A DNA stretch of 64,000 nucleotides from Siphonodentalium dalli (lineage: Eukaryota; Mollusca; Scaphopoda; Gadilida; Siphonodentaliidae): contig CP136061.1 in NCBI GenBank assembly GCA_032622095.1, positions 251,115,582-251,179,581 on the forward strand, read 5' to 3'. The position numbers were made by a program, and so were the translations under genes. Below the pieces are notes generated by a model. The model was not told the DNA's origin and made no database searches. It saw only the letters and a list, made by a program, of their open reading frames with translations. This document shows, piece by piece, positions 47,901 through 57,860 of the stretch. Numbering within the stretch: the stretch's first letter is position 1; each line of letters begins with the position of its first letter.

Positions 47901-50900
47901 TGTTAAACTTATTATCTGAACATTTCCTATATGAGATAACTACTCGTAAATGATGCTTTAGTATAGAAAGGGTTAAACTTATTATCTGAACATTTCCTGT
48001 GACATAACTATTCATCAATGATGCTTTAGTATAGAAAGAGTTAAACTTAATATCTGAACATTTATTTGGGATAACTACTCACCATTGATGCTTTAGTATA
48101 GAAAGGGTTAAACTTATTATGTGAACATTTCTATGGAATAACTACTCATCAATGATGCTTTAGTATTATAATGGTTAAACTTATTATCTGAACATTTCCT
48201 ATATGAGATAACCACTCGTCAATGGTGCGTTAGTATAAAAAGGGTTAAACTTATTATCTGAACATTTCCTATGGGATAACTACTCACAAATGATGCTTTA
48301 GTATAGACAGGGTTAAACTTATTATCTCAACACTTCCTATATGAGATAACTACTCGTCACTGATGCTTTAGTATAGAAAGGGTTAAACTTATTATCTGAA
48401 CATTTCCTATGAGATAACTATTCGTCAATGATGCTTTTGTATAGAAAGGGTTAAACTTAATATCTGAACATTTCTATGGGATAACTACTCATCAATGATG
48501 CTTTAGTATTAGAATGGTTAAACTTATTATCTGAACATTTCCTATATGAGATAACTACTCATCAATGATGCATTACTATAGAAAGGGTTCAACTTATTAT
48601 CTGAACAATTCCTATGAGATAACTATTCATCAATGATGCTTTAGTATAGAAAGGGTTAAACTTATTATCTGAACATTTCTATGAGATAACTACTCATCAA
48701 TTATGATTTAGTATTAAAATGGTTAAACTTATTATCTGAACATTTCCTATGGGATAACTACTCACCAATGATGCTTTAGTATAGAAAGGGTTAAACTTAT
48801 TATCTCAACACTTCCTATATGAGATAAATACTCGTCAATGATGCTTTAGTATAAAATGGTTAATGTTATTATCTGAACATTTCCTATGGGATAACTACTC
48901 ACCAATGATGCTTTAGTATAGAAAGGGTTAAACGTATTATCCTCACACGTCCTATATGAGATAACTACTCGTCAATGATGCCATGATATAGAAAGGGTTA
49001 ATCCTTTTATCTGAGCATTTCCTATGAGATAACTATTCATCAATGATGCTTTAGTATAGAAAGGGTTAAACTGATTATGTGAACATTTCTATGGAATAAC
49101 TACTCATCAATGATGCTTTAGTATAGAGATGGTTAAACTTATTATCTGAACATTTCCAATATGAGAACTATTCGTCAATGATGCTTTAGTATAAAAAGGG
49201 TTAAACTTATTATCTGAACATTTCAAATATGAGATAATTACTTGTCGATGATACTTTAGTATAGAAAGTGTTAAACTTATTATCTGAACATTTCCTATAT
49301 GAGATAACTACTCGTAAATGATGCTTTAGTATAGAAAGGGTTAAACTTATTATCTGAACATTTCCTGTGACATAACTATTCATCAATGATGCTTTAGTAT
49401 AGAAAGAGTTAAACTTAATATCTGAACATTTATTTGGGATAACTACTCACCATTGATGCTTTAGTATAGAAAGGGTTAAACTTATTATGTGAACATTTCT
49501 ATGGAATAACTACTCATCAATGATGCTTTAGTATTATAATGGTTAAACTTATTATCTGAACATTTCCTATATGAGATAACCACTCGTCAATGGTGCGTTA
49601 GTATAAAAAGGGTTAAACTTATTATCTGAACATTTCCTATGGGATAACTACTCACAAATGATGCTTTAGTATAGACAGGGTTAAACTTATTATCTCAACA
49701 CTTCCTATATGAGATAACTACTCGTCACTGATGCTTTAGTATAGAAAGGGTTAAACTTATTATCTGAACATTTCCTATGAGATAACTATTCGTCAATGAT
49801 GCTTTTGTATAGAAAGGGTTAAACTTAATATCTGAACATTTCTATGGGATAACTACTCATCAATGATGCTTTAGTATTAGAATGGTTAAACTTATTATCT
49901 GAACATTTCCTATATGAGATAACTACTCATCAATGATGCTTTACTATAGAAAGGGTTCAACTTATTATCTGAACAATTCCTATGAGATAACTATTCATCA
50001 ATGATGCTTTAGTATAGAAAGGGTTAAACTTATTATCTGAACATTTCTATGAGATAACTACTCATCAATTATGATTTAGTATTAAAATGGTTAAACTTAT
50101 TATCTGAACATTTCCTATGGGATAACTACTCACCAATGATGCTTTAGTATAGAAAGGGTTAAACTTATTATCTCAACACTTCCTATATGAGATAAATACT
50201 CGTCAATGATGCTTTAGTATAAAATGGTTAATGATATTATCTGAACATTTCCTATGGGATAACTACTCACCAATGATGCTTTAGTATAGAAAGGGTTAAA
50301 CGTATTATCCTCACACGTCCTATATGAGATAACTACTCGTCAATGATGCCATGATATAGAAAGGGTTAATCCTTTTATCTGAGCATTTCCTATGAGATAA
50401 CTATTCATCAATGATGATTTAGTATAGAAAGGGTTAAACTTATTATGTGAACATTTCTATGGAATAACTACTCATCAATGATGCTTTAGTATAGAGAGGG
50501 TTAAACTTATTATCTGAACATTTCCAATATGAGATAACTATTCGTCAATGATGCTTTAGTATAAAAAGGGTTAAACTTATTATCTGAACATTTCCTACAT
50601 GAGATAACTACTCGTCAATGATGCTTTAGTATAGAAAGGGTTAAACTTATTATCTGAACATTTCCAATGGGATAACTACACATCAATTATGCTTTAGTAT
50701 AGAAAGGGTTAAACTTATCTGAACATTTCTATGGGATAACTATTCGTCAATGGTGCTTTAGTATAGAGAGGGTTAAACTTATTATCTGAACATTTTTTAT
50801 ATGAGATACCTACTCGTCAATGATGCTTTAGTATAGAAAGGGTTAAACCTATTATCTAAACATTTCCTATATGATATCACGACTCGTCAGTGATGCTTTA

Positions 50901-52425
50901 GTATAGAAAGGGTTAAACTTATTATCTGAACATTTCCTATGAGATAACTATTCATCAATGATGCTTTAGTATATAAAGGGTTAAACTTATTTATCTGAAC
51001 ATTTATATGGGATAACTACTCACCAATGATGCTTTAGTATTAAAATGGATAAACTTATTATCTGAACATTTCATATATGAGATAATTACTTGTCGATGAT
51101 ACTTTAGTATAGAAAGTGTTAAACTTATTATCTGAACATTTCCTATATGAGATAACTACTCGTAAATGATGCTTTAGTATAGAAAGGGTTAAACTTATTA
51201 TCTGAACATTTCCTGTGACATAACTATTCATCAATGATGCTTTAGTATAGAAAGAGTTAAACTTAATATCTGAACATTTATTTGGGATAACTACTCATCA
51301 ATGATGCTTTAGTATTAGAATTGTTAAATTTATTATCTGAACATTTCCTATATGAGATAACTACTCGTCAATGATGCTTTAGTATAGAAAGGGTTAAACT
51401 TATTATATGAACATTTCCTATATGAGATAACTACTCGTAAATGATGCTTTAGTATAGAAAGGGTTAAACGTATTATCTGTACATTTCCTGTGAGATAACT
51501 ATTCATCAATGATGCTTTAGTATAGAAAGGGTTAACTTAATATCTGAACATTTCTATGGGATAACAACTCATCAATGATGCTTTAGTATTAGAATGGTTA
51601 AACTTATTATCTGAACATTAGTATTAGAATGGTTAAACTTATTATCATCAATTATGCTTTAGTATTGAAATGGTTAATCTTATTTTCTGAAAATTTCCTT
51701 TTGGATAACTACTCATCAATGATGCTTTAGTGTAGAAAGGGTTAAACTTGCTATCTGATCATTTCCTATGGGATAACTACTGATCAATGATGTTTTAGTA
51801 TAGAAAGTGTTAAACTTATTATCGGAACATTTCGAGTTGGATAACTACTCATCAATAATGCTATGATATAGAAAGGGTTAAACTTTCTATCGGAACATTT
51901 CCTATGGAATAACTACTCATCAATGATGTTTTAGTGTAGAAAAGTTGAGCTTATTATCTGAACATTTCCAATGGGATAACTACTCATCAATTATGCTTTA
52001 GTATAGAAATGGTTAAAATTATTGTCTGAACATTTCCTATGGGATAACTACTCATCAATTAAGCTTTAGTATAGAAAGGGTTGAACTTATTATCGGAACA
52101 TTTCCTATGTGATAACTACTCATCAATGATGCTTTAGTATAGACAATGGTTAAACTTATTATCTGAACATTTCCTATGGGATAACGCCTCATGAATGATG
52201 CTTTAGAATAGAAATGGTTGCACTTGCTATCTGGACATGTCCTATGGGATAACTACTCATCAATTATGCTTTAGTATAGAAATGGTTAAACTTATTATCT
52301 GAGCATTTCCTACTCATCCATAATGCCATGATATAGAAAGGGTTAATCCTTTTATCTGAACATTTCCTGTAGGATGACTACTCATCAATGATGCTTTAGT
52401 ATATAATGGGTTAATATGGTAACAA
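41965..52425 (+). repeat. Satellite 2, ~65-70 bp unit, with ~1,370 bp higher-order repeat
   Basis: About 150 head-to-tail units containing GGTTAAACTTATTATCTGAA, CATTTCCTATATGAGATAAC, TACTCGTCAATGATGCTTTA and GTATAGAAAG. Length varies with TATATGAGATAAC (70 bp) versus TATGGGATAAC or CTATGGGATAAC (66-68 bp). A rare unit with CCTCACACGTCC occurs at 44283, 46201, 47571, 48941 and 50309. The last four are spaced 1370, 1370 and 1368 bp apart, which shows a higher-order repeat of about 20 units in at least three tandem copies. The right end (51550-52425) is more diverged. The unit length is not a multiple of three and no long frames exist. Confidence 0.97.
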
Positions 52426-52999
52426 CTCATCAAGGGTAAAAACCGGTGTATAAAAGATGCATGGGCTTTTTTTATTTGCTGAATGTAAGCGGTACTTACC
52501 GCTTTCATGGCGGGAGCTGCGCTGGTGCAGCGTTAAATACAGTTGCTGTGCCAGTGTTTTCAGTAATATATGCGAGTCTTGTATAAATTAGAGAATGCAC
52601 TGGCTTACAAGCTCAATGTAAATATTGTTAATTTCAAAATATGGGGTGGTCCCAGCTCGAAATTGCATGCTTTTGTGTGACTTTAGTGAGCCTATATCGC
52701 AAAAAATAAAATTGCATTTAATTAATCACCCTGGGGAAATTCATTTATTGTAAGTGGAGCAAAGTAAATTCGTCCACAAAGTCCCTTAAATAATGCAATC
52801 TCGAGAAGGGACCTTCGCCTACTGATGACTAAACAATTAAGCAGGTGGTTAAAAAAAGTTATTTTTTCGACGTTATAAGGTTCCCTGCCAAAACTTCAAA
52901 AAGTTACCAGGTTTTTAACTGGCGGAATATATATATATATGGATGTTAGCTAGAGTAGAGATTCATGGCATGATCTAATCCAAATTATTGTTGTGTAAA
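52426..52999. other. Right flank of satellite 2, with diverged hairpin remnant
   Basis: About 52560-52625 contains ATATATGCGAGTCTTGTATA and AGAATGCACTGGCTTA, a decayed form of the hairpin module, whose sequence is mirrored at 39241-39290. 52640-52930 holds no gene. A TATATATATATA run lies near 52930. Confidence 0.55.
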
Positions 53000-53046
53000 C
53001 ATTACGTTTCCGACAGCACTTAGAAACATACTGGCGCACATTGTGA

Positions 53047-53062
53047 CGCATATATATGTATA
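53047..53062 (+). promoter_or_regulatory. TATA-like promoter of the plus-copy exon
   Basis: GCATATATATGTATATTGC lies about 95-105 bp before the ATG. The paralogous minus copy keeps GACGCATATA.TGTATA.TGC at the same relative place, which suggests a conserved core promoter. The transcription start is not known. Confidence 0.4.
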
Positions 53063-53151
53063 TTGCTTATTAAACACATCCGTCAAATGACTCAAATCCT
53101 CTTCGACGGCCACTGGAGAAGCTGGGGAAAATATCACCAACAGATAAAATC

Positions 53152-53188
53152 ATGCTTAAATTGTGTTTCATCATATTGCTGGTACTTG
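53152..53188 (+). CDS. Putative first coding exon (signal peptide) of a secreted protein, plus copy
   Basis: ATG at 53152 opens MLKLCFIILLVL plus one base, then a consensus donor GTAAGT at 53189. This is the same frame, length (37 coding bases) and intron phase as the minus copy at 35005-35041. The differences are mostly conservative hydrophobic swaps (F/L, V/I, M/L) with Lys3-Leu4-Cys5-Phe6 unchanged. That pattern, with a kept splice donor and conserved upstream TATA-like box and AACAGAT-AAATC leader, supports a real secreted-protein gene family rather than chance. Later exons and product are unknown. Secreted peptides of many kinds start this way, so no function is offered. Confidence 0.57.
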
Positions 53189-53401
53189 GTAAGTAACTAT
53201 TTCTAACAAAATTATTAACTAAATTCTAACTTGTCTACATTTCTCAGTCGGAGTCGTATCTAGAGGGTCTATTCTGTTGTGAGAGGGTGCCCATCTAAAA
53301 ATCTCCAACTGCATCTCTTGAATCATAACCAAATTTCCAACTTCAAAGCTTCGTGCAACATGACATAAATTCACATACTCGGAGGTCAATAAACAATAAT
53401 A

Positions 53402-53600
53402 GTAGCGATGGCATAGTAGGTGTGACAATTTATTACGGTGGAGTTTGGTGACAATTTGTCGTAAAACTTAATATGCCATAGCAAGCCATGTTGCCCGCTG
53501 AGTTTCCGCACAATGGGTCGACTGGACCAATTAACCCATTGCGTTTCACCAAGGTTGATCTATACTCATGACGTTTTGCTAAATTGTATTCGCTACGATA
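53402..53600 (+). repeat. Left arm of a long imperfect inverted repeat
   Basis: Matches the reverse complement of 54190-54395 at perhaps 75-80%: GCGATGGCATAGTAGGTG, GTGACAATTTATTA, TTAATATGCCATA and CAAGCCATGTTG. It directly follows the plus-copy exon segment. In one shared frame both arms encode NMP.QAM and VDLYS, but each has stops. Confidence 0.78.
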
Positions 53601-53900
53601 TATATATAATTGCACGGTCGATCATCCAGAATTGTGTTTGACCGTGGCCTTGTGGCAATTCCTCATTCACTCACATATCATACACGTAGTACGTTTTTTA
53701 TATGCTCTCAAAGCATGTTTATCTACATATATTAATTTCATGAGTAATAAGACAGTTCTCCAATTGCGTTTTTTATTTTGCGACGTTTCGTTCTACGCAT
53801 AAGGTTTTACTGACTTACATTTGCTGAGAAATTACACGTGAAATTTTTTCTAAGTAGTTGACAGAAATGGGTTGTTCATTTAGTTATTAAGTGCACCTGA
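53601..53900. other. Spacer of the inverted repeat, no gene supported
   Basis: A 72-codon plus frame (53584-53802) has no domain. Nothing else is recognised. Confidence 0.35.
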
Positions 53901-53904
53901 CTGT

Positions 53905-54178
53905 ATGTTTCTTACAATTTTTAGGACGTAAAATAAAAAACATCCATTACCCTGCAGGGAGCCCCACACATATATAGAAGCATATAGAAGAGTGTCGTCT
54001 GCTCATGTTTGTCTGGGGCTCTGTATGGGTGAAATTATAAAAAAAATTAAAGAATACAAGAAAAAATTATTATAATTGTAAAAATTTGTTAGGCCAATAC
54101 ATTCTCTTATATATGCGAGGCGACATATGGTCGACTCGCATATATAAGAGAATGCATTGGCACAGGGTAAAACAAATG
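53905..54178 (-). mobile_element. Hairpin-module element, truncated copy
   Basis: The interior words (TTTCTTACAATTTTTAGGAC, CAGGGAGCCCCACACATATA, GTGTCGTCTGCTCATG, TCTGGGGCTCTGTATG) lead into a hairpin at 54095-54165 and CACAGGGTAAAA. Compared with 56065-56518 and 57123-57584 it is reversed and lacks one hairpin and one outer end. Confidence 0.85.
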
Positions 54179-54189
54179 TACATTATAAC

Positions 54190-54395
54190 ACTGCGTGTTG
54201 AGTAAAGATCGACAGCGACAAGACATTCAAGTGGATACATCCTTGAGAGATCGTAGAGCTTGGTAGACTCATTGTGCGAATTTGCAGCGTGTGACATGGC
54301 TTGATATGGCATATTAATTATGGTGACCAATTGTCAACAAACTCCAGCATAATAAATTGTCACAAGCACCTACTACGCCATCGCGACTGTGGTAC
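54190..54395 (-). repeat. Right arm of a long imperfect inverted repeat
   Basis: The inverse of 53402-53600. The minus frame here reads VTIINMPYQAMSHAANSHNE and then LYDLSRMYPLECLVAVDLYS, without stops for about 60 codons, whereas the left arm has stops at matching sites. It could be a decayed exon shared by the paralogues, or a repeat. I cannot decide. Confidence 0.7.
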
Positions 54396-54873
54396 GTGTG
54401 TCCGCAGCCACAGGTGGGCAGTTTGAGTTATGCTTACATGTGGGATATCCAAGTGATTCCACAAAAATCAGGCTCATTGAATATACGCTTTCTTGTTGTA
54501 TAGTTCACACATCTAGTATTTCATGGTGTTAATAATATATATGTAGTTATATAAACCTGAATTTTCATGAAAAAAAGGGTCCCAGTTGTATATTAGATGA
54601 AATAAATATTTAAACTTGTATTTTTCACACTGTATTTTCAAACAAACTGCTGTCTTCAAAGATTTACATTACGCAATCATGTTCAGCCGTTGTTTAGTAT
54701 AAGACACTGCTTCGGTCTTGTCGGCACACACCAATATAATACAGGTCATACTTGGGCCAATATTCGTACCTTGAATCTTCAAAACAAAAATAACACTCCC
54801 CCCAAAATTCTGAATATTACCATTGAGTTATTAAAAGTCGTCTCGATATTAGTCTATTTTAAGGAATATGGAA
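54396..54873. other. Intergenic, no gene supported
   Basis: AT-rich. A 74-codon plus frame at 54690-54914 lacks any recognised domain. Confidence 0.4.
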
Positions 54874-55239
54874 TCAGGTTCTGTTTGATAGTGATTCGGA
54901 AGTATTTTTTATGAGGAATTCATTGGCGCTGTCAATTATTTTGTTTTTATAAAAGGGGCCAACATACTCTTTTAGGGTCAGAACCCAATTTTGGGGTTCG
55001 TCCCTATTTTCAGAAATTTTGTGAGGAAGTGCACCATTATCGTTGATTTGGTTGTGATAGGAGTGTCCGTTTTTTTTGTTGAGAAACCACTTTTCTGGGG
55101 CACCATGCATGCATATCTCCAGCAAGAACAACACCGTTGCTGCATTATTAGGGAATAACAGTCGGATATGTTGGCCATTTTCTTTCCATAGATTGTCATT
55201 AGTAGATGTTTTGAAAAATAATGGAATAATTCCATACAT
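54874..55239 (-). CDS. Uncharacterised 121-codon open frame
   Basis: It begins MYGIIPLFFKTSTNDNLW and includes LLFPNNAATVLFLLEICMHG, then APEKWFLNKKNGHSYHNQ, and ends LIKNTSESLSNRT. The composition is balanced and protein-like, unlike most frames in this AT-rich DNA, but I recognise no family, no signal peptide and no conserved motif. An overlapping minus frame (54978-55256) is a shadow. It may be a single exon, a transposon fragment or chance. There is no duplicate elsewhere in the window to test conservation. Confidence 0.2.
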   Translation of the reverse strand: MYGIIPLFFKTSTNDNLWKENGQHIRLLFPNNAATVLFLLEICMHGAPEKWFLNKKNGHSYHNQINDNGALPHKISENRDEPQNWVLTLKEYVGPFYKNKIIDSANEFLIKNTSESLSNRT

Positions 55240-55426
55240 TTGTCATAACAAGACAAGCTGTATTTACAGAAAGCTTACTTTTGTGAATTCCTAGCAGCAA
55301 ATTCACGGCAAAAAAAAATCTATTTTTAATATTTTATAAAATTATTTTGCTTCTATTTCTGTATATTGACACATTTTGGGAAGTATAATCAATTTGTTCC
55401 ACAACAGGATCCTTTACATATTATAC

Positions 55427-55603
55427 ATTCCAGGAGAATTACCTGGTATGACTAAATTACTTACCCTCACCCATCTAAATTTCTACCAAAAAGACAACTG
55501 GCATATTGACATTCCAGGAGAATGACCTGGTATGACCAAATTACTTACCCTTATTCCCATCAAAATTTCTACCAAAAGACAACTGGCATATTGCCATTCC
55601 ATC
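55427..55603 (+). repeat. Two-copy tandem repeat, ~86 bp unit
   Basis: CATTCCAGGAGAATTACCTG, then TATGAC.AAATTACTTACCCT, then AAAGACAACTGGCATATTG occurs twice in a row, with a small indel near CATCTAAA / CATCAAAA. Confidence 0.93.
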
Positions 55604-55779
55604 CGTGAGTCAGATTTTTTTTTATTTCTGCCCATTATACTTTATCATAAAATTTCCTTAGCCATTACTTTAAAAAAAAAGAGAATAACTATAGGCTATA
55701 GGCTAGTGGCCCTGACGCAATAAGTCCAAGAATATTGAAACTTTGTGCATCCTCGCTAGCTGGTCCACTAGAATTTGCG
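55604..55779. other. Intergenic, T- and A-runs
   Basis: Nothing beyond homopolymer runs. Confidence 0.35.
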
Positions 55780-56048
55780 AATTTTTTTCAATAGTGGTTT
55801 TGCTTTTGCTCACTCAAATTTTCGAGAATGATACACAATAAAGGGGTGACAGGCCCATCGACATCCAGGCAAGAAGGCACACAAGTGTGCCACACATATT
55901 TTACTATTTAAGTTTCATTTCCAAACAGGGGAGGCAGTAAGACGGCCTATTTTGGCCATGCCGCTCCTGTACAATATAATGTTTATTTCTGAATATTTCA
56001 CTGCCAGGATTATGTTTGTAAATATTGTACAAATAAACAATCAATCAA
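55780..56048 (+). mobile_element. Probable LINE 3' end with (CAAT)n tail
   Basis: A non-coding stretch ends GTACAAATAAACAATCAATC and AATA, an AATAAA-like signal followed directly by CAAT repeats. Such a 3' end with a short simple repeat is typical of CR1/Jockey-like LINEs in invertebrates. The absence of coding sequence means that the left boundary and the assignment are uncertain. Confidence 0.45.
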
Positions 56049-56064
56049 TACATTGTGATCATAT

Positions 56065-56518
56065 GTTACCCGCCATATCAAATCCAGACGTAAGGATTTT
56101 TTTTACCCTGTGCCAATGCATTCTCTTATATATGCGAGTCGACCATATGTCGCCTCGCATATCTAAGAGAATGCATTGGCCTAACAATTTTTTACAATTT
56201 TAATAATTTTTTCTTGTATTCTTTAACAATTTTATAATTTCACCCATACAGAGCCCCAGACAAACATGAGTAGACGACACTCTTCTGTATGCTTCTATAT
56301 ATGTGTGGGGCTCCCTGCAGGGTAATGGATGTTTTTTTAGTTTATGTCCTAAAAATTGTAAGAAACATTTATTTAAAAAACATGATAAAACATTGTTAAG
56401 CCAATGCATTCTCTTATATATGCGAGGCGACCTATGGTCGACTCGCATATATAAGAGAATGCATTGGCACAAGGTAAAATAATCCCGACTTACGACTGGA
56501 TTTGATATGGCGGGTCAC
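56065..56518. mobile_element. Hairpin-module element, full-length copy A
   Basis: The outer inverted termini read ACCCGCCATATCAAATCCAG at the left and the inverse CTGGATTTGATATGGCGGGT at the right, followed inward by a T-rich run, TACCCTGTGCC and a near-perfect ~66 bp hairpin at each end (56117-56183 and 56400-56470). Each hairpin holds TGCATTCTCTTATATATGCG and its inverse around GTCGACCATA.GTCGCC. The ~215 bp interior is non-coding. Similarity between the ends continues to about CATATGT, so the exact boundary and target duplication are uncertain. Confidence 0.9.
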
Positions 56519-57122
56519 ATATGTGTATGGATGCTTAGGGTTAAATCGTCACAATAGTATGTGATGACTTTTGAAAAAGCCAGACATTTTATAATGTGTA
56601 GCTTTACGATATCTGTATTTTCGATAAGATTGTTCGGTTTCATTGTCGTGTAACGGTCTACTCGAGTGGGAACGAGTCATAAAGGCTGTAAAATAACATG
56701 ATTATAAGAAATCGTTGATACTTCATAGCGTTTTTGTCCTGCATGTCTGGTCCACATAGAAGACATAGAACCCCAAGTGTGTTAATACTAAATGTATATC
56801 CGGTTAGCTGCATGCATACGAACGACAGCATTCACATGCGTGTGATCAAGGCATCACGTTGTCATTTATTCACCTTTTTGAAGTCGCAATTTGAATGCTG
56901 AGATGGTGTTCACGGGGGTGTTGACGGGCAACCCCCAAGTACTATATAATACAGCAACATTGTGCTCAACTTAGATAACAGGACGAAGAATATAGGTCAC
57001 AATTCATGTCTCTAACGCAAAGCTATTTTGATATTAAATTTCTTTAAAACATATATAAACGATTGTCTGACAGAATAAACTACATGTATTGCGATCTTTG
57101 GAATTTCACAATGTATATTAAA
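56519..57122. other. Intergenic, containing dispersed repeat copy 2 (56940-57055)
   Basis: 56940-57055 is the inverse of 660-790 (CAACATTGTGCTCAACTTA, then TCACAATTCATGTCTCTAAC). The remainder has no recognised feature. Confidence 0.7.
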
Positions 57123-57584
57123 TGTGAACCGCCATATAAAATCCAGTCGGAAGTCGGGATTTTTTTTACCCTGTGCCAATGCATTCTCTTATATATGCGA
57201 GTCGACCATAGGTCGCCTCGTATATATAAGAGAATGCATTGGCCTAACAATTTTTTACAATTTTAATAATTTGTTCTTGTATTCTTTAACAATTTTATAA
57301 TTTCACCCATACAGAGCCCCAGACAAACATGAGCAGACGACACTCTTCTGTGTGCTTCTATATATGTGTGGGGCTCCCTGCATGGTAATGGATGTTTTTT
57401 TTATTTTATGTCCTAAAAATTGTAAGAAACATTTATTTAAAAAACATGATAAAAAATTGTTAAGCCAATGCATTCTCTTATATATGCGAGGCGACCTATG
57501 GTCGACTCGCATATATAAGAGAATGCATTGGCACAGGGTAAAATAATCCCGACTTCCGACTGGATGTGATATGGCGGGTCCCAT
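57123..57584. mobile_element. Hairpin-module element, full-length copy B
   Basis: Same layout and orientation as copy A: outer termini GAACCGCCATATAAAATCCA and the inverse ending GGCGGGTCCCAT, hairpins at about 57175-57243 and 57465-57535, and the same interior. It is over 90% alike to copy A by eye, and lies 1.06 kb from it. Confidence 0.9.
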
Positions 57585-57629
57585 ATAATCAGTAATAGTA
57601 AACAAAAATATATTTATAATTGAAATTTA

Positions 57630-57715
57630 CAAGGACAATAGGTATCGATTTACAAGGACAATAGGTTTACAAGGACAATAGGTATCGATTTACAAGGACA
57701 ATAGGTATCGATTTT
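57630..57715 (+). repeat. Short tandem repeat, ATTTACAAGGACAATAGGTA unit
   Basis: Three to four copies of a 21-26 bp unit (with or without TCG), ending in ATCGATTTTATC. Confidence 0.9.
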
Positions 57716-57860
57716 ATCTCAATTTTGAACACCAAACACACCTAAACAATTTAACAGTAAAATTCACATTTAAAAAAAACAAAACAAATTCACATAACCC
57801 ATTTCACTCATAAGTATCAAAACTCCTGCAACAAATATCACGCCGAGCCACTGCGTGGCA
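57716..57860. other. Short intergenic stretch
   Basis: Nothing recognised. Confidence 0.35.

Larger units (their letters stand above)
53000..53390 (+). repeat. Inverted paralogous segment, plus copy (pairs with 34815-35200)
   Basis: It matches the reverse complement of 34815-35200 from promoter-like sequence through exon 1 and into the following ~190 bp. The segment downstream of the donor includes TTCTCAG near 53244, a possible acceptor, and CAACATGACATAAATTCAC. The frame after that acceptor ends quickly, and I did not find an exon layout that works in both copies. Confidence 0.88.

Noticed and set aside
41965-52425. CRISPR array or hammerhead ribozyme in satellite 2
   Set aside because: Units are contiguous with no unique spacers, and the context is a eukaryote. 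The minus strand has TTGATGAG and a later GAAA, but the conserved CTGATGA core and a pairing stem II are absent.
56065-57584. Frames with CQCILLYMRVDH (for example 56200-56472 and 57303-57605)
   Set aside because: They are translations of the hairpin module and recur wherever it does, on either strand.
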